In this document: positions 15,883-24,555 of the stretch, piece by piece | Position numbering within the stretch: the first letter of the stretch is position 1 | Layout of the letters: each line of letters begins with the position of its first letter | Assembly: GCF_004322395.1 (NCBI RefSeq) | Contig: NZ_SCTW01000127.1 | Location: 1 to 33,768, forward strand | Length of the DNA stretch: 33,768 nt | Direction of reading: 5' to 3' | Origin: Methylobacter sp. | Lineage (GTDB): Bacteria > Pseudomonadota > Gammaproteobacteria > Methylococcales > Methylomonadaceae | Notes under the pieces: model-generated | The model's database searches: none | The model's input: only the letters and a program-made list of their open reading frames with translations | Told to the model about the DNA's origin: nothing | Program-made: the position numbers and the translations under genes

Positions 15883-16798
15883 AGTCGGCCTTATCGTACC
15901 CACTCTAAATGCCGGAAGCCTGTGGGAATCCTGGCTTGAAGCATTCGAGCAGCAAACCCGGAAACCGGACTATCTGTTGGTCATCGACTCGTCTTCCAAT
16001 GACGATACGGTAGCCTTGGCAAAGGCTCATGGCTTTAGCGTGAAGGTTATTCCAAAGGCAGAGTTTAATCACGGCGGAACGCGCCAAGCCGGTGTCGGTA
16101 TTTTGCCGGAAGTAGACATCATTGTATTCCTGACTCAGGATGCCTTATTGGCCGGCCCCGATGCCATCGAGCGATTGCTGGCCGCGTTCGCGGATGGGCA
16201 AGTCGGTGCAGCCTATGGGCGCCAGCTTCCGCATCGGAACGCCGGACCGATTGCCGCCCACGCGCGGCTTTTTAATTATCCGCCTGAGAGCCAGCTGCGC
16301 GGTCTGGAAGACCGGATACGCTTTGGCATTAAAACGGCTTTTATTTCCAACTCTTTCGCCGCGTATAGATATAGCTCTTTGATGCAGGTAGGCGGCTTTC
16401 CTACCGATACTATAATGAACGAAGATACCTATGCGATTGGCAAGATGCTGCTATCCGGCTGGAAAATCGCCTATTGCGCCGATGCTCAAGTATTTCATTC
16501 TCATGACTACGGTTTCCTGGACGAGTTTAAGCGTTACTTCGATATCGGCGTTTTCCATACTTATAGTTCATGGTTGCAACAAACATTTGGCGGAGCGTCC
16601 GGCGAGGGCTTGCGTTTTGTAATCTCGGAACTGCGTTACTTGATGAAGCATGCCCCTTGGCTGATTCCCTCCGCAGTGCTGCGGACAGGGTTGAAATGGC
16701 TGGGATTTAAGCTGGGCGCATTACATATGGGACTGCCGTTAGCTATTCTCAGATGCTTTAGTCTGCATAAAACTTATTGGCTTCGCGTATCATCGTAA
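15875..16798 (+). CDS. Rhamnosyltransferase-like family 2 glycosyltransferase
   Basis: A GT2 enzyme of 307 residues resembling the RfbF/RfbN rhamnosyltransferase group. It has VGLIVPTLNAGSLWESWL, the DSSSNDDT motif, NHGGTRQAG, then FLTQDALL and later the NEDTYAIGKMLLSGWKIAY block and VFHSHDY. These features in this order match proteins annotated as rhamnosyltransferases, but dTDP-rhamnose synthesis genes (rmlABCD) are not in the window, so the donor would come from elsewhere. The start overlaps the GT4 stop by 8 bases. It is the last transferase of the locus. With the initiating transferase and three other GTs, the repeat unit may contain about five sugars, if each enzyme acts once. Confidence 0.87.
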   Translation: MSKVGLIVPTLNAGSLWESWLEAFEQQTRKPDYLLVIDSSSNDDTVALAKAHGFSVKVIPKAEFNHGGTRQAGVGILPEVDIIVFLTQDALLAGPDAIERLLAAFADGQVGAAYGRQLPHRNAGPIAAHARLFNYPPESQLRGLEDRIRFGIKTAFISNSFAAYRYSSLMQVGGFPTDTIMNEDTYAIGKMLLSGWKIAYCADAQVFHSHDYGFLDEFKRYFDIGVFHTYSSWLQQTFGGASGEGLRFVISELRYLMKHAPWLIPSAVLRTGLKWLGFKLGALHMGLPLAILRCFSLHKTYWLRVSS

Positions 16799-16889
16799 AT
16801 CTCTCCGCAAAAAAAATCTAAAGCTCTAATTTTGCAGAATTTAGGTGTTACAATTTCGAAAACTTAATATATGTAATGGAGTAATTCAT

Positions 16890-17903
16890 ATGATGACACC
16901 TCCTAAAACTGTTCTCGTTATCGGCGGCGCAGGCTATATTGGTTCCCATATGGTCTGGCTGCTCGGCCAAAAAGGCGTCGATGTCGTAACGCTCGACAAT
17001 CTTTCCAGCGGACACCGCGATGCCGTACTGCATGGCCAATTCGTACATGGCGATATTGCCGACCGTCTGATACTCGATAAAGTGTTTCTTGAACACAAGT
17101 TCGATGCCGTTATGCATTTTGCTTCGTTCATCCAGGTAGGCGAATCAATGCAAGATCCCGCCAAATATTACCAGAATAACTTTGTTAATACTCTCAACCT
17201 GCTCAACGCGATGCGTACTTACGGTGTCGATAAGTTCATTTTTTCATCGACCGCCGCTATCTTTGGCGAACCGGAATACACGCCTATCGATGAAGCGCAT
17301 CCCAAGCGGCCTATCAATCCCTACGGCTGGAGTAAACTGATGGTTGAGCAGGCGTTAGCCGATTACGACCGTGCTTACGGCCTCAAATCGGTTTGCTTGC
17401 GTTACTTCAATGCCGCCGGAGCGCACCCTGACGGTTTGCTGGGCGAGCGGCACGACCCCGAAACGCACCTCATCCCACTGGTACTGCAAGCCGCGTCCGG
17501 CCGCCGTCCGCACATTACCGTTTTCGGGCGCGATTACGATACGCCGGATGGCACTTGTATCCGCGATTATATTCATATCCTTGACTTGGCCGAAGCGCAC
17601 TGGCTGGCCCTGCAATATTTGCAATCGGCAGGAGAAACTGCCGCATTTAACCTCGGCAATGGCAACGGCTATTCTGTCGAGAGCGTCATCCAGACGGCCG
17701 AGCGAGTTACCGGCAAGACCATCACTGTGCAGGAAAGCCAGCGCCGCCAAGGCGATCCCGCCCGGTTAGTGGCCAATGCAACTAAAATAAAACAGGAATT
17801 GGGCTGGCAACCTACCTATGCGGACCTGGATGCCATAGTCGAGCACGCTTGGCGATGGGAATACAGCCAAGCGTCCGGATTGGCAGCGGCAACGACGAAA
17901 TAA
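16890..17903 (+). CDS. galE: UDP-glucose 4-epimerase GalE
   Basis: Interconverts UDP-glucose and UDP-galactose (or the N-acetyl forms), supplying galactosyl donors for the polysaccharide. The product has 337 residues, against 338 for E. coli GalE. It has the NAD-binding GGAGYIGSH (residues 12-20), the DNLSSGH turn, the catalytic Ser in SSTAAIFGEP, and Tyr145-x3-Lys149 in YGWSK. LRYFNAAGA and the ARLVANATKIKQELGW tail are also typical of GalE. I chose the ATG at 16890 because TGGAG lies 8 bases upstream; an earlier in-frame start at 16845 lacks one. It is separated from the rhamnosyltransferase gene by 91 bases, so it may have its own promoter. Downstream is a weak short hairpin near 17910 with no T-run. 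Confidence 0.95.
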   Translation: MMTPPKTVLVIGGAGYIGSHMVWLLGQKGVDVVTLDNLSSGHRDAVLHGQFVHGDIADRLILDKVFLEHKFDAVMHFASFIQVGESMQDPAKYYQNNFVNTLNLLNAMRTYGVDKFIFSSTAAIFGEPEYTPIDEAHPKRPINPYGWSKLMVEQALADYDRAYGLKSVCLRYFNAAGAHPDGLLGERHDPETHLIPLVLQAASGRRPHITVFGRDYDTPDGTCIRDYIHILDLAEAHWLALQYLQSAGETAAFNLGNGNGYSVESVIQTAERVTGKTITVQESQRRQGDPARLVANATKIKQELGWQPTYADLDAIVEHAWRWEYSQASGLAAATTK

Positions 17904-18166
17904 AAAGGCATCCCGGAAATGGGATAAATCAGCCCGGAAATAGAAAACGAGAAAAATCTGTCAGCAACGGGAAAGCAGTTCTGCAATCGCGGCCCAAACG
18001 TCGCGGGCGCAGCCTGTACCCCTAAAAGTTAGTGATGCAACGCGTAGGAACGAAACGGTATTTAACTGGCCATGCAGTTGATATAAAACGCATCAAAATG
18101 GTTGATTCACAATCCTTGCTTGTTCTATAGTTTTGTTTTTTATACCTAATTGCAGGAGTACATGCC

Positions 18167-18700
18167 ATGCTCGACATAATCCTCATCTTAGTCGCAATCG
18201 CCGTTGTCACCTTTATTATAATTGCAGCGATGCAACCCTCTGAGTTTCGCGTTACCCGAACAGAGACAATATCCGCACCTGCATCAGCCGTTTTTGCCCA
18301 AGTGAATGATTTGCAAAAATGGGAGGCATGGTCGCCGTGGGCAAAACTCGATCCCAACGCCAAGAATTCTTTCGAAGGGCCGACATCAGGAACCGGCGCT
18401 ATTATGAAATGGGCCGGCAATAACAAGGTAGGTCAAGGAAGCATGACAATCATCGAGAGCCGCCCGGACGATTTTATTCGCTTCAAACTTGAATTTCTAA
18501 AACCGTTCGTAGCTACTAATACTGCTGAATTTGCTTTCAATTCCGAAAACAATCAAACCACAGTGACATGGACAATGTACGGAAAAAACAGCTTTATGAG
18601 CAAGGCCATAGGCTTAATCATGAATTGCGAAAAAATGGTCGGCGAACAGTTCGAAAAAGGTTTGTCATCATTGAAATCTGTGGTCGAAACAGCCTCGTAG
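18167..18700 (+). CDS. Membrane-anchored SRPBCC (polyketide cyclase/START-like) protein
   Basis: A 177-residue protein with one N-terminal membrane helix (about residues 3-22) followed by an SRPBCC/polyketide_cyc2-like ligand-binding domain. That domain starts FRVTRTETISAPASAVFAQVNDLQKWEAWSPW in outline, with the WxxWSPW pattern characteristic of this group. The domain forms a deep hydrophobic pocket in solved relatives. The ligand here is unknown. A strong AGGAG lies 10 bases ahead of the ATG. It is monocistronic, separated from galE by 263 bases and convergent with the ftsH operon. No special context reveals its role. Confidence 0.85.
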   Translation: MLDIILILVAIAVVTFIIIAAMQPSEFRVTRTETISAPASAVFAQVNDLQKWEAWSPWAKLDPNAKNSFEGPTSGTGAIMKWAGNNKVGQGSMTIIESRPDDFIRFKLEFLKPFVATNTAEFAFNSENNQTTVTWTMYGKNSFMSKAIGLIMNCEKMVGEQFEKGLSSLKSVVETAS

Positions 18701-18777
18701 GCCGGAATGAGACGTCTATTAAGGGGCTTGTTTGGATTTAGTGCTCGATTCAGGAAAAAAAGCGATATACTGACGGC

Positions 18778-18912
18778 ATGATAATTCAAGCTAAAACACA
18801 AAGGAAAAAGGAATTTAGAGCTTTTGTGACAACAAAAACAAAGCGCTTTAAAGCATTAGATAGTCCACAAGCCTGGCTGACGTTACTTAAATTGTTTAAG
18901 GTCTCCTTGTAA
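18778..18912 (+). CDS. Possible 44-residue basic protein
   Basis: An ATG at 18778 opens 44 codons ending in TAA at 18910-18912. The translation is basic and protein-like (it contains RFKALDSPQAWLTLLKLF), reminiscent of small orphan ORFs that accompany toxin-antitoxin or transposon remnants, but I cannot place it in a family. There is no ribosome binding site at the right distance; AGGAAAAA lies too far upstream. It sits between the SRPBCC gene and a REP-like hairpin, in a stretch otherwise without genes. It may be a fragment of a decayed gene. Confidence 0.3.
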   Translation: MIIQAKTQRKKEFRAFVTTKTKRFKALDSPQAWLTLLKLFKVSL

Positions 18913-18928
18913 CATTCGCTCCCTGTAG

Positions 18929-18980
18929 GCCGGAAAACGCCTGCCCGAGCGGCAAGCAATATAAACAGACGTTTTCCGGC
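18929..18980. repeat. REP-like palindrome, 15-bp arms
   Basis: GCCGGAAAACGCCTG (18929-18943) pairs with CAGACGTTTTCCGGC (18966-18980) with one mismatch, around a 22-base loop. It is preceded by TGTAGG, and a related GTAGGCCGGAA sequence occurs about 230 bases upstream at 18702-18712, just after the SRPBCC stop. GC-rich GTAGGCCGGAA palindromes of this style are typical of REP families. It lies in the convergent spacer between the SRPBCC gene and the ftsH operon. Confidence 0.6.
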
Positions 18981-19057
18981 ATATCGCCACGATTTTCCAG
19001 AAGGCGCCCCCGCCCTACGCTTTCACGCTTGGAGCGATGGCTAATTCCGGTCTACTA

Positions 19058-19079
19058 TAAAAATCGTATTTTTTACGAT
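19058..19079 (-). terminator. Probable intrinsic terminator of the ftsH operon
   Basis: Read on the minus strand, ATCGTA, an AAAAA loop and TACGAT are followed directly by a run of T (TTTTTATAG). The stem is only 6 bp and AT-rich, but the T-run and the position 23 bases after the ftsH stop codon fit rho-independent termination. Confidence 0.5.
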
Positions 19080-19101
19080 GATCATGACGGAGAAATTCTT
19101 C

Positions 19102-21051
19102 TCAGCTTCCTAGCAATGCAAGCATTTCTTCCCTGCTGATCACCTCTTTCTCTTGTAAATAATTGGCCAATTTTTCCAACCCTTCCCTGTTTGCAGTGAT
19201 GACGCCGCGCGCACGTGTTTCGGCTTCTTCAATCAGCGCCATTACTTCAGTATCAATAAGGCGGGCGGTCTCATCGGAATAGTTGCGATATTCCTGGACT
19301 TCTGTTTCCAAAAACTGGAGTTGCTGGCGCTTGCCGTAAGTCAGTGACCCCATTTTTTTGCTCATGCCCAGATTACAGACCATGTTGCGGGCAATCTCGC
19401 TGACTTTTTCCAGGTCATTATGGGCACCGGTTGAGATGTTTCCAAAAACAACCAACTCAGCCATGCGTCCGCCCAGCAATATGGCCATTTGATCTTTCAG
19501 TTCGTCTTCTGTCGATAGGAACTTTTCCTCTGTCGGCAATTGCAAGGTAAAACCCAATGCAGAAGTGCCGCGGGAAATGATGGATATTTTATGCACCGGC
19601 TGGCCGGTCGGCACATGCTCGGCGACTATCGCGTGCCCTGACTCATGGAAAGCTACCCGGCGTTTTTCATCCGGGGTTAAAACCCGGTTCTTCTTTTCCG
19701 GCCCGGCCAATATTCGGTCGATAGCCGACTCGAAGTCTTCTCTTTCGACTCTATCATGCCCGACCCGCGTCGCCATAATCGCCGCTTCATTAGCTATGTT
19801 GGCAAGGTCCGCACCAACCAGGCCCGGCGTACGCTTGGCAATGATTGACAGATCGATGTCATCAGCCAGCTTTATCCCTTTGGTATGCAATTTAAGAATT
19901 TCAATACGGTCTCGCAAGTCCGGCTTATCAACGACAATCTGGCGATCGAAACGTCCGGAGCGCAACAGCGCTTTATCAAGCACTTCCGGTCGGTTGGTTG
20001 CAGCCATTACCACCACGCCGATTGAGGTGTCGAAGCCGTCCATTTCGGTCAGCAGTTGGTTTAAGGTCTGTTCGCGCTCGTCATGACCGCCGATCATCAC
20101 CGGGCCGCCCCGTGAGCGGCCAATCGCATCAAGTTCGTCAATAAATATAATACAGGGCGCTTTATTCCGCGCCTGTACAAAAAGCTCACGCACTCTGGCA
20201 GCGCCGACACCGACAAACAGCTCGATAAACTCGGAGCCGCTGATGTTAAAGAACGGCACCTGCGCTTCCCCGGATACGGCACGCGCCAACAGGGTTTTTC
20301 CGGTTCCGGGCGCCCCTACCAGCAACACGCCTTTGGGCATACGTCCGCCTAATCTTTGGATTTTATCCGGTGATCTTAGAAAATCGATAGACTCTTTAAG
20401 TTCCTGTTTGGCGCTATCGACACCGGCCACATCATTAAAGGTAATCTTGGCTTGACTGTCCTGATGTATATGGATTTTATCACCCAAATTCAGAAAAGAT
20501 TGTGCACCACCCGCCGCAGTCCGACGCATAACCCATGACCAGATAAACACCAGAAATAACATCGGGATAATCCAGTTGAAAAAAAAGTTGCTTAGCCAAT
20601 TCTCGCTACTTCTGACTACATAATCGACATTGTTCTGCTCCAGCAGTTGCGCAAGATCGTTTTGCCACAGCGGAATCGTCGTAAAATTCTTTGCAGGTTT
20701 TTGCGGGTCATCAGACTTGATAACGCCGGTAATATATCGCTCGGTTACCACCGCCTTGTCAATTTTTGACTCTTTGACCAGCTTGAGAAACTGGCTAAAA
20801 GGAATTTCGTCACGTTGCACTTCCTGAATACTATTCATAAAGGTCAGCAACAAGATGAATAACATCACAAAGATGAAAATCATTCTTTGTTTGGAACCGG
20901 GGCCTTTTTGATCTGGCGGTTTATTGAGCTCTTTCTCCGGTTCTTTCTTGGATAAATAATTTAGACCATTCATCAGTAAGTTCTTCAGGTAGGTGAAAAA
21001 ATTACCCAGCAACGTGAGCACCGTTCTAAGAATTTTGTTTAAATCATGCAT
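19102..21051 (-). CDS. ftsH: ATP-dependent zinc metalloprotease FtsH
   Basis: FtsH is a membrane-bound hexameric AAA+ protease that extracts and degrades membrane and short-lived soluble proteins. The 649-residue product has an N-terminal extension of about 55 residues and membrane helices near 57-73 and 157-175 flanking a periplasmic domain. The AAA module has Walker A GAPGTGKT (246-253), pore motif Phe279-Val-Gly, Walker B IIFIDELDAIG (301-311) and the second region of homology near 352-371. The M41 peptidase has HESGH (469-473) with third zinc ligand Asp546 in GAHNDLEKV. All catalytic residues are intact. The unusual N-terminal extension and its partner genes suggest an accessory FtsH paralogue rather than the housekeeping one. 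It starts 8 bases inside the preceding M41-like gene and has only a weak ribosome binding site, so it is probably translationally coupled. Confidence 0.95.
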   Translation of the reverse strand: MHDLNKILRTVLTLLGNFFTYLKNLLMNGLNYLSKKEPEKELNKPPDQKGPGSKQRMIFIFVMLFILLLTFMNSIQEVQRDEIPFSQFLKLVKESKIDKAVVTERYITGVIKSDDPQKPAKNFTTIPLWQNDLAQLLEQNNVDYVVRSSENWLSNFFFNWIIPMLFLVFIWSWVMRRTAAGGAQSFLNLGDKIHIHQDSQAKITFNDVAGVDSAKQELKESIDFLRSPDKIQRLGGRMPKGVLLVGAPGTGKTLLARAVSGEAQVPFFNISGSEFIELFVGVGAARVRELFVQARNKAPCIIFIDELDAIGRSRGGPVMIGGHDEREQTLNQLLTEMDGFDTSIGVVVMAATNRPEVLDKALLRSGRFDRQIVVDKPDLRDRIEILKLHTKGIKLADDIDLSIIAKRTPGLVGADLANIANEAAIMATRVGHDRVEREDFESAIDRILAGPEKKNRVLTPDEKRRVAFHESGHAIVAEHVPTGQPVHKISIISRGTSALGFTLQLPTEEKFLSTEDELKDQMAILLGGRMAELVVFGNISTGAHNDLEKVSEIARNMVCNLGMSKKMGSLTYGKRQQLQFLETEVQEYRNYSDETARLIDTEVMALIEEAETRARGVITANREGLEKLANYLQEKEVISREEMLALLGS

Positions 21052-21790
21052 GGTGTCGAGACCTAGCCGCGGTTCTCCTATTCTGAAAGTGAGCTATCGA
21101 CTCATCAAGCATTGAAACTATCTCTTCACAACCGATAATATTTTTCCGGCTGCCAAGAATATAATCGGCTAGTCGACTGATTGCCGCCCAGTTTGCATCG
21201 TTATTTACAAAGTTAAATGCTACCGTAAACAACTCATCCAATTTTTCAGCTCTTTGTTGTTTATCGGTAAAATAACTTTGTAAATATTCATTAGCCAAAG
21301 CAAGATCGGAGCTGCCGCCATAATTTTTTAAGGCTTTCAAATTAACTATCTGATGATTGAACATCTCATCATCGGCATCAGCAACATATTTGGCTTCAGC
21401 CAACGGCCCGATAAGCAGATTAATAATATCCGCCTCAAAAGCTAGCATATAATCCTTTACCAATTGCATCATTACTTCTTTATATTCCGTTAACTCACGC
21501 ACCAGACTATCAATAGATGGCGGCAATAATTCAATTAGCCGCCCTCCTTCCACGCGTGCAATACAATCGTCATGACTTGTTTGATAAGCCATAACATCCG
21601 CTTCCGTCACATTGTTCAACTCTTTAAAAATGATTTTAAAAAAAACCGGCGGTAGATGCCTGGCTTTATTATTTAAATGAATACCCGCCGCATGCCCTGC
21701 TTCATGAAAGGCAACGCGCTGTTTATGCTCTATTAATTTATCCTGACTAAGAGTCTCTATTATTTTGTTTCGTTTCATATTAAACACCAT
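21044..21790 (-). CDS. Stand-alone M41-like zinc peptidase domain protein
   Basis: I do not recognise a named family, but the protein resembles the peptidase part of FtsH without the AAA module. KQRVAFHEAGHAAG (HEAGH at residues 29-33) matches KRRVAFHESGHAIV of the neighbouring FtsH. INLLIGPLAEAKY (about 123-135) parallels MAILLGGRMAELV, and GGSSDLALA (158-166, Asp162) parallels the GAHNDLEKV block that supplies the third zinc ligand. The 248 residues have no signal peptide or membrane segment. The remaining sequence is helical and divergent. Its 3' end overlaps the FtsH start by 8 bases, so the two are made together. It could be an active soluble peptidase, a regulator or an adaptor of the FtsH hexamer. 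The start could also be ATG 21778, which drops four residues. Confidence 0.75.
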   Translation of the reverse strand: MVFNMKRNKIIETLSQDKLIEHKQRVAFHEAGHAAGIHLNNKARHLPPVFFKIIFKELNNVTEADVMAYQTSHDDCIARVEGGRLIELLPPSIDSLVRELTEYKEVMMQLVKDYMLAFEADIINLLIGPLAEAKYVADADDEMFNHQIVNLKALKNYGGSSDLALANEYLQSYFTDKQQRAEKLDELFTVAFNFVNNDANWAAISRLADYILGSRKNIIGCEEIVSMLDESIAHFQNRRTAARSRHHA

Positions 21791-21822
21791 GTCTTTAAGT
21801 CAATAAATGTTGTGATTTATAA

Positions 21823-22023
21823 TCACTCATCAGCATTTTGGAACCAGTAGAAGTACTGATTTTTAATTTCCGATTCGGCCTCAAGCCAGTCTTCCATTTC
21901 ATGACCACCTTTAAATCCCCTTTTTTCGGCTTTGCTATAAGCCCGTTCTGCAACCATTTTTTGAAACATGTCCTGATCAAAAGCCTCCTTATCCGACTTT
22001 TGCACTGATTTAAAATCGACCAC
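21823..22023 (-). CDS. DUF2934 family small protein
   Basis: A 66-residue protein starting at GTG 22023, preceded by GAGGTGA at good spacing. Residues 23-53 (MVAERAYSKAEKRGF, then MEDWLEAESEI) are the DUF2934 signature: an AERAY helix, a Gly-containing turn and a W-L-x-A-E helix. DUF2934 proteins are small and soluble, have no known biochemical role, and are common in stress-related neighbourhoods of proteobacteria. It lies 32 bases ahead of the M41-like gene on the same strand, so it is probably the first gene of a three-gene operon with ftsH. A link to proteolysis is inferred only from that context. Confidence 0.8.
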   Translation of the reverse strand: MVDFKSVQKSDKEAFDQDMFQKMVAERAYSKAEKRGFKGGHEMEDWLEAESEIKNQYFYWFQNADE

Positions 22024-22176
22024 AATCTCACCTCACTGCACATTCGAAGGAACACTCTTTCGTTGTTGCATTTTAGGTACGAAGAGATAGTGGAACAATT
22101 CGTACAAGTACTTAGCGCAGATAAAATCCGGCTAAATCATGCGTGTGAATATCGTAGTTTTATATTTTGAAATACC

Positions 22177-22194
22177 CGAGAACCGATGTTCTCG
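22177..22194. terminator. Possible terminator hairpin after the GGDEF/EAL gene
   Basis: CGAGAAC, a CGAT loop and GTTCTCG form a perfect 7-bp stem 23 bases past the stop of the GGDEF/EAL gene. No convincing T-run follows on the minus strand (GGTATTTC), so it may only stabilise the transcript end or act with Rho. Confidence 0.35.
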
Positions 22195-22216
22195 AGTCTT
22201 TGAAGCTGGGAGAAGA

Positions 22217-24391
22217 TCACTCACCCAGTAATTTTTGAAAGATGTTTGACCAAGGCAATACCGGGGAACCGTACAGATAACCTTGTCCTTCATCGCAACC
22301 TAAATCCATCAATCGGTTTTGCTGGGCTTTGGACTCAATCCCCATCGCGATAACCCGCAAATGCAAACCATGGCCCAGAGCTATTACCGCACGGGTAATA
22401 TCCTCATCATTAGCATTATTCAATACATCAACTACAAATGAACTGTTAATTTTCAATTTTTTTACAGAGATGCGTTTTAAGTTATTAAACGAAAAACATC
22501 CCACACCAAAGTCATCAATAGTTAGATCTACTCCCAGTGCAACCAATTGATTCAGCGACTTGATCGGGTGCCCGGAATTATCCATAAAACTGCCGCCGGT
22601 AAGTTCCAGCTCAAGATAAGACGGGTCAAGCCGACTCGAATGCAATATCCGTTCAACCGTTGCAACAAAATCCGAGCGTAAAAGCTGAACCGCAGAAACG
22701 TTAACGACCATTTTTTGAATCTGCAAACCCTCATCCAACCACCGCCGCATCTGGATACAGGCGTTTTGCAATACCCATTCACCAAGCGCCACAATAAACC
22801 CGCTTTCCTCGGCTATAGTTATAAACTGCTCTGCTGATAGCAATCCCCGAGTTGGATGCATCCAGCGCAGCAATGACTCAACACCAACTAGTTTTCCTGT
22901 TTTAAGGCAAACCTGCGGCTGATAATATAAAACCAGTTCATGCCGTTCTATGGATTGACGTAACGCACTTTCCATCGACATTTTTTCGAAAGCTTCTGTA
23001 GTTAGCTCCAGGCTATAATATTGAAAATTATTCCGTCCCTCTTTTTTGGCTCGGTACATAGCCGCATCGGCATTCTTAATCAAAGTTTCCGTATCGCGGC
23101 CATCCTGGGGAAATAGGCTTATGCCCACACTGATCGATATTTTTAACCGGTATCCTTTAATATAAACAGGAGTATTAAAAGTATCGATCAGCTTTTGCGC
23201 GAGCTTGGCGGGATTTTTAGTATCGGGAATATTTTCCATAAACACGACAAACTCATCACCGGCATAACGTGAAACAGTGTCTTCCTTCCTGACCAAGTTT
23301 TTTATGCGTGTTGCCGCTTCCCTTAATAAACCGTCGCCAACAGCATGTCCGTATGTATCGTTAATACCTTTAAAGCGATCAAGATCAAGAAATAGCACGG
23401 CGGCCTCCGATCCTTCCCGAAAAGCATTTTGCAATGAATGATCGATGCGATCTTTCAATAAAAGCCGGTTCGGCAATTGAGTTAATGGATCATGGTAGGC
23501 CAGAAAACCCAGATGATCCTGAGCTTTCTTAAAATGCGTTATATCCATAAACACATGGATATAATGGGCCACTTCGCCACCTGAATCCTTTACTTTGCTG
23601 ACGGTAGTCCACGAAGGAAAGTCCATATTGCTTTTATGCCGACGCCACACCTCACCTTGCCAGCTGTTCATATTCTTCGTGAATTCGCTTAATTCGTTAT
23701 CGACTTTTCCGTTATTTTTATTTGTTTGCAAAGAATAAGCGCTCTTCCCGTAAACATCCTGATGGGTGAAACCGGTTATTTTTGTAAATGCATCATTAAC
23801 CGAAATTATTTTTTGGTCTTTATCGGTAACAAATATGCCCTCACCTATATTATTAACAATTACCGATGCCATGTTCATCTTGCTATCAGATTGTTTTTGC
23901 AGGGTAATATCCGTTAATGTCATTAAGACCTGATAAGGCTGACGCTCGCCTGCCCGGAATTCGGGCACTGAATTAACAACCACCCAGATATAACATTGCC
24001 GTTCAGCATTAAATAGCCCCATGGTCACTCCTTCCACGGGCTTTCCAGTACGCAACGCCAACATTGAAGGCTGCTGTTCTTCCGGAAAAACCGAACCATC
24101 TTCCTTAATAACTTTAAAGCAGGAATCAACAAACTTACGCCCTATAATGACATCGCGAGACAGGCCAATAAGTTGCTCGCTTGCCTGGTTGGCTGACATT
24201 ACAACACTTGTTGCATCCAGATAAATGACTCCCTGATCAATATTTTCGAATAAGCTGCGATATTTGGCCTCGCTTACCCTTAAGGTTTCAATGGCCAGTT
24301 TGCTATTCATTAATTGAGGTAGCATTAATTTCGGCGTCATAAAAAAAAACGAACTATATAGCCCAATATCTTCCTTAAATTTCTCGAACAT
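22217..24391 (-). CDS. PAS-PAS-GGDEF-EAL cyclic-di-GMP signalling protein
   Basis: A 724-residue cytoplasmic protein. PAS 1 starts near residue 40 (EAKYRSLFENIDQGVIYLD), PAS 2 near 173, GGDEF spans about 295-455 and EAL about 470-720. The GGDEF domain looks active: the signature is AGDEF (377-381), an accepted variant, and the inhibitory I-site RKED (368-371) is correctly spaced. The EAL domain looks degraded. The signature is ESL (505-507), the Glu of the ELTE motif is Gly599, LKID reads LKIN (Asn649), and AEG reads AMG (Met683). DDFG (626-629) and the QGY block (703-705) remain. I therefore expect a diguanylate cyclase with a non-catalytic EAL. I chose ATG 24391 because AGGAG precedes it; the open frame extends upstream only to a TTG. 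The gene lies alone between two hairpins. Confidence 0.92.
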   Translation of the reverse strand: MFEKFKEDIGLYSSFFFMTPKLMLPQLMNSKLAIETLRVSEAKYRSLFENIDQGVIYLDATSVVMSANQASEQLIGLSRDVIIGRKFVDSCFKVIKEDGSVFPEEQQPSMLALRTGKPVEGVTMGLFNAERQCYIWVVVNSVPEFRAGERQPYQVLMTLTDITLQKQSDSKMNMASVIVNNIGEGIFVTDKDQKIISVNDAFTKITGFTHQDVYGKSAYSLQTNKNNGKVDNELSEFTKNMNSWQGEVWRRHKSNMDFPSWTTVSKVKDSGGEVAHYIHVFMDITHFKKAQDHLGFLAYHDPLTQLPNRLLLKDRIDHSLQNAFREGSEAAVLFLDLDRFKGINDTYGHAVGDGLLREAATRIKNLVRKEDTVSRYAGDEFVVFMENIPDTKNPAKLAQKLIDTFNTPVYIKGYRLKISISVGISLFPQDGRDTETLIKNADAAMYRAKKEGRNNFQYYSLELTTEAFEKMSMESALRQSIERHELVLYYQPQVCLKTGKLVGVESLLRWMHPTRGLLSAEQFITIAEESGFIVALGEWVLQNACIQMRRWLDEGLQIQKMVVNVSAVQLLRSDFVATVERILHSSRLDPSYLELELTGGSFMDNSGHPIKSLNQLVALGVDLTIDDFGVGCFSFNNLKRISVKKLKINSSFVVDVLNNANDEDITRAVIALGHGLHLRVIAMGIESKAQQNRLMDLGCDEGQGYLYGSPVLPWSNIFQKLLGE

Positions 24392-24555
24392 CGCATTTTT
24401 ACTCCTGTATAACAAAAATATTCAGCATTCGTTTGGGGTAATTTCTAAAATTAAATAATTTTTATGAAGGAAGATAGTGCGTGATAAAAAACACACTGTA
24501 CGATATGTTAGGAGCCTAAAGAGACTCACTAAAGGAAAAAAATTTACCTTAGATT

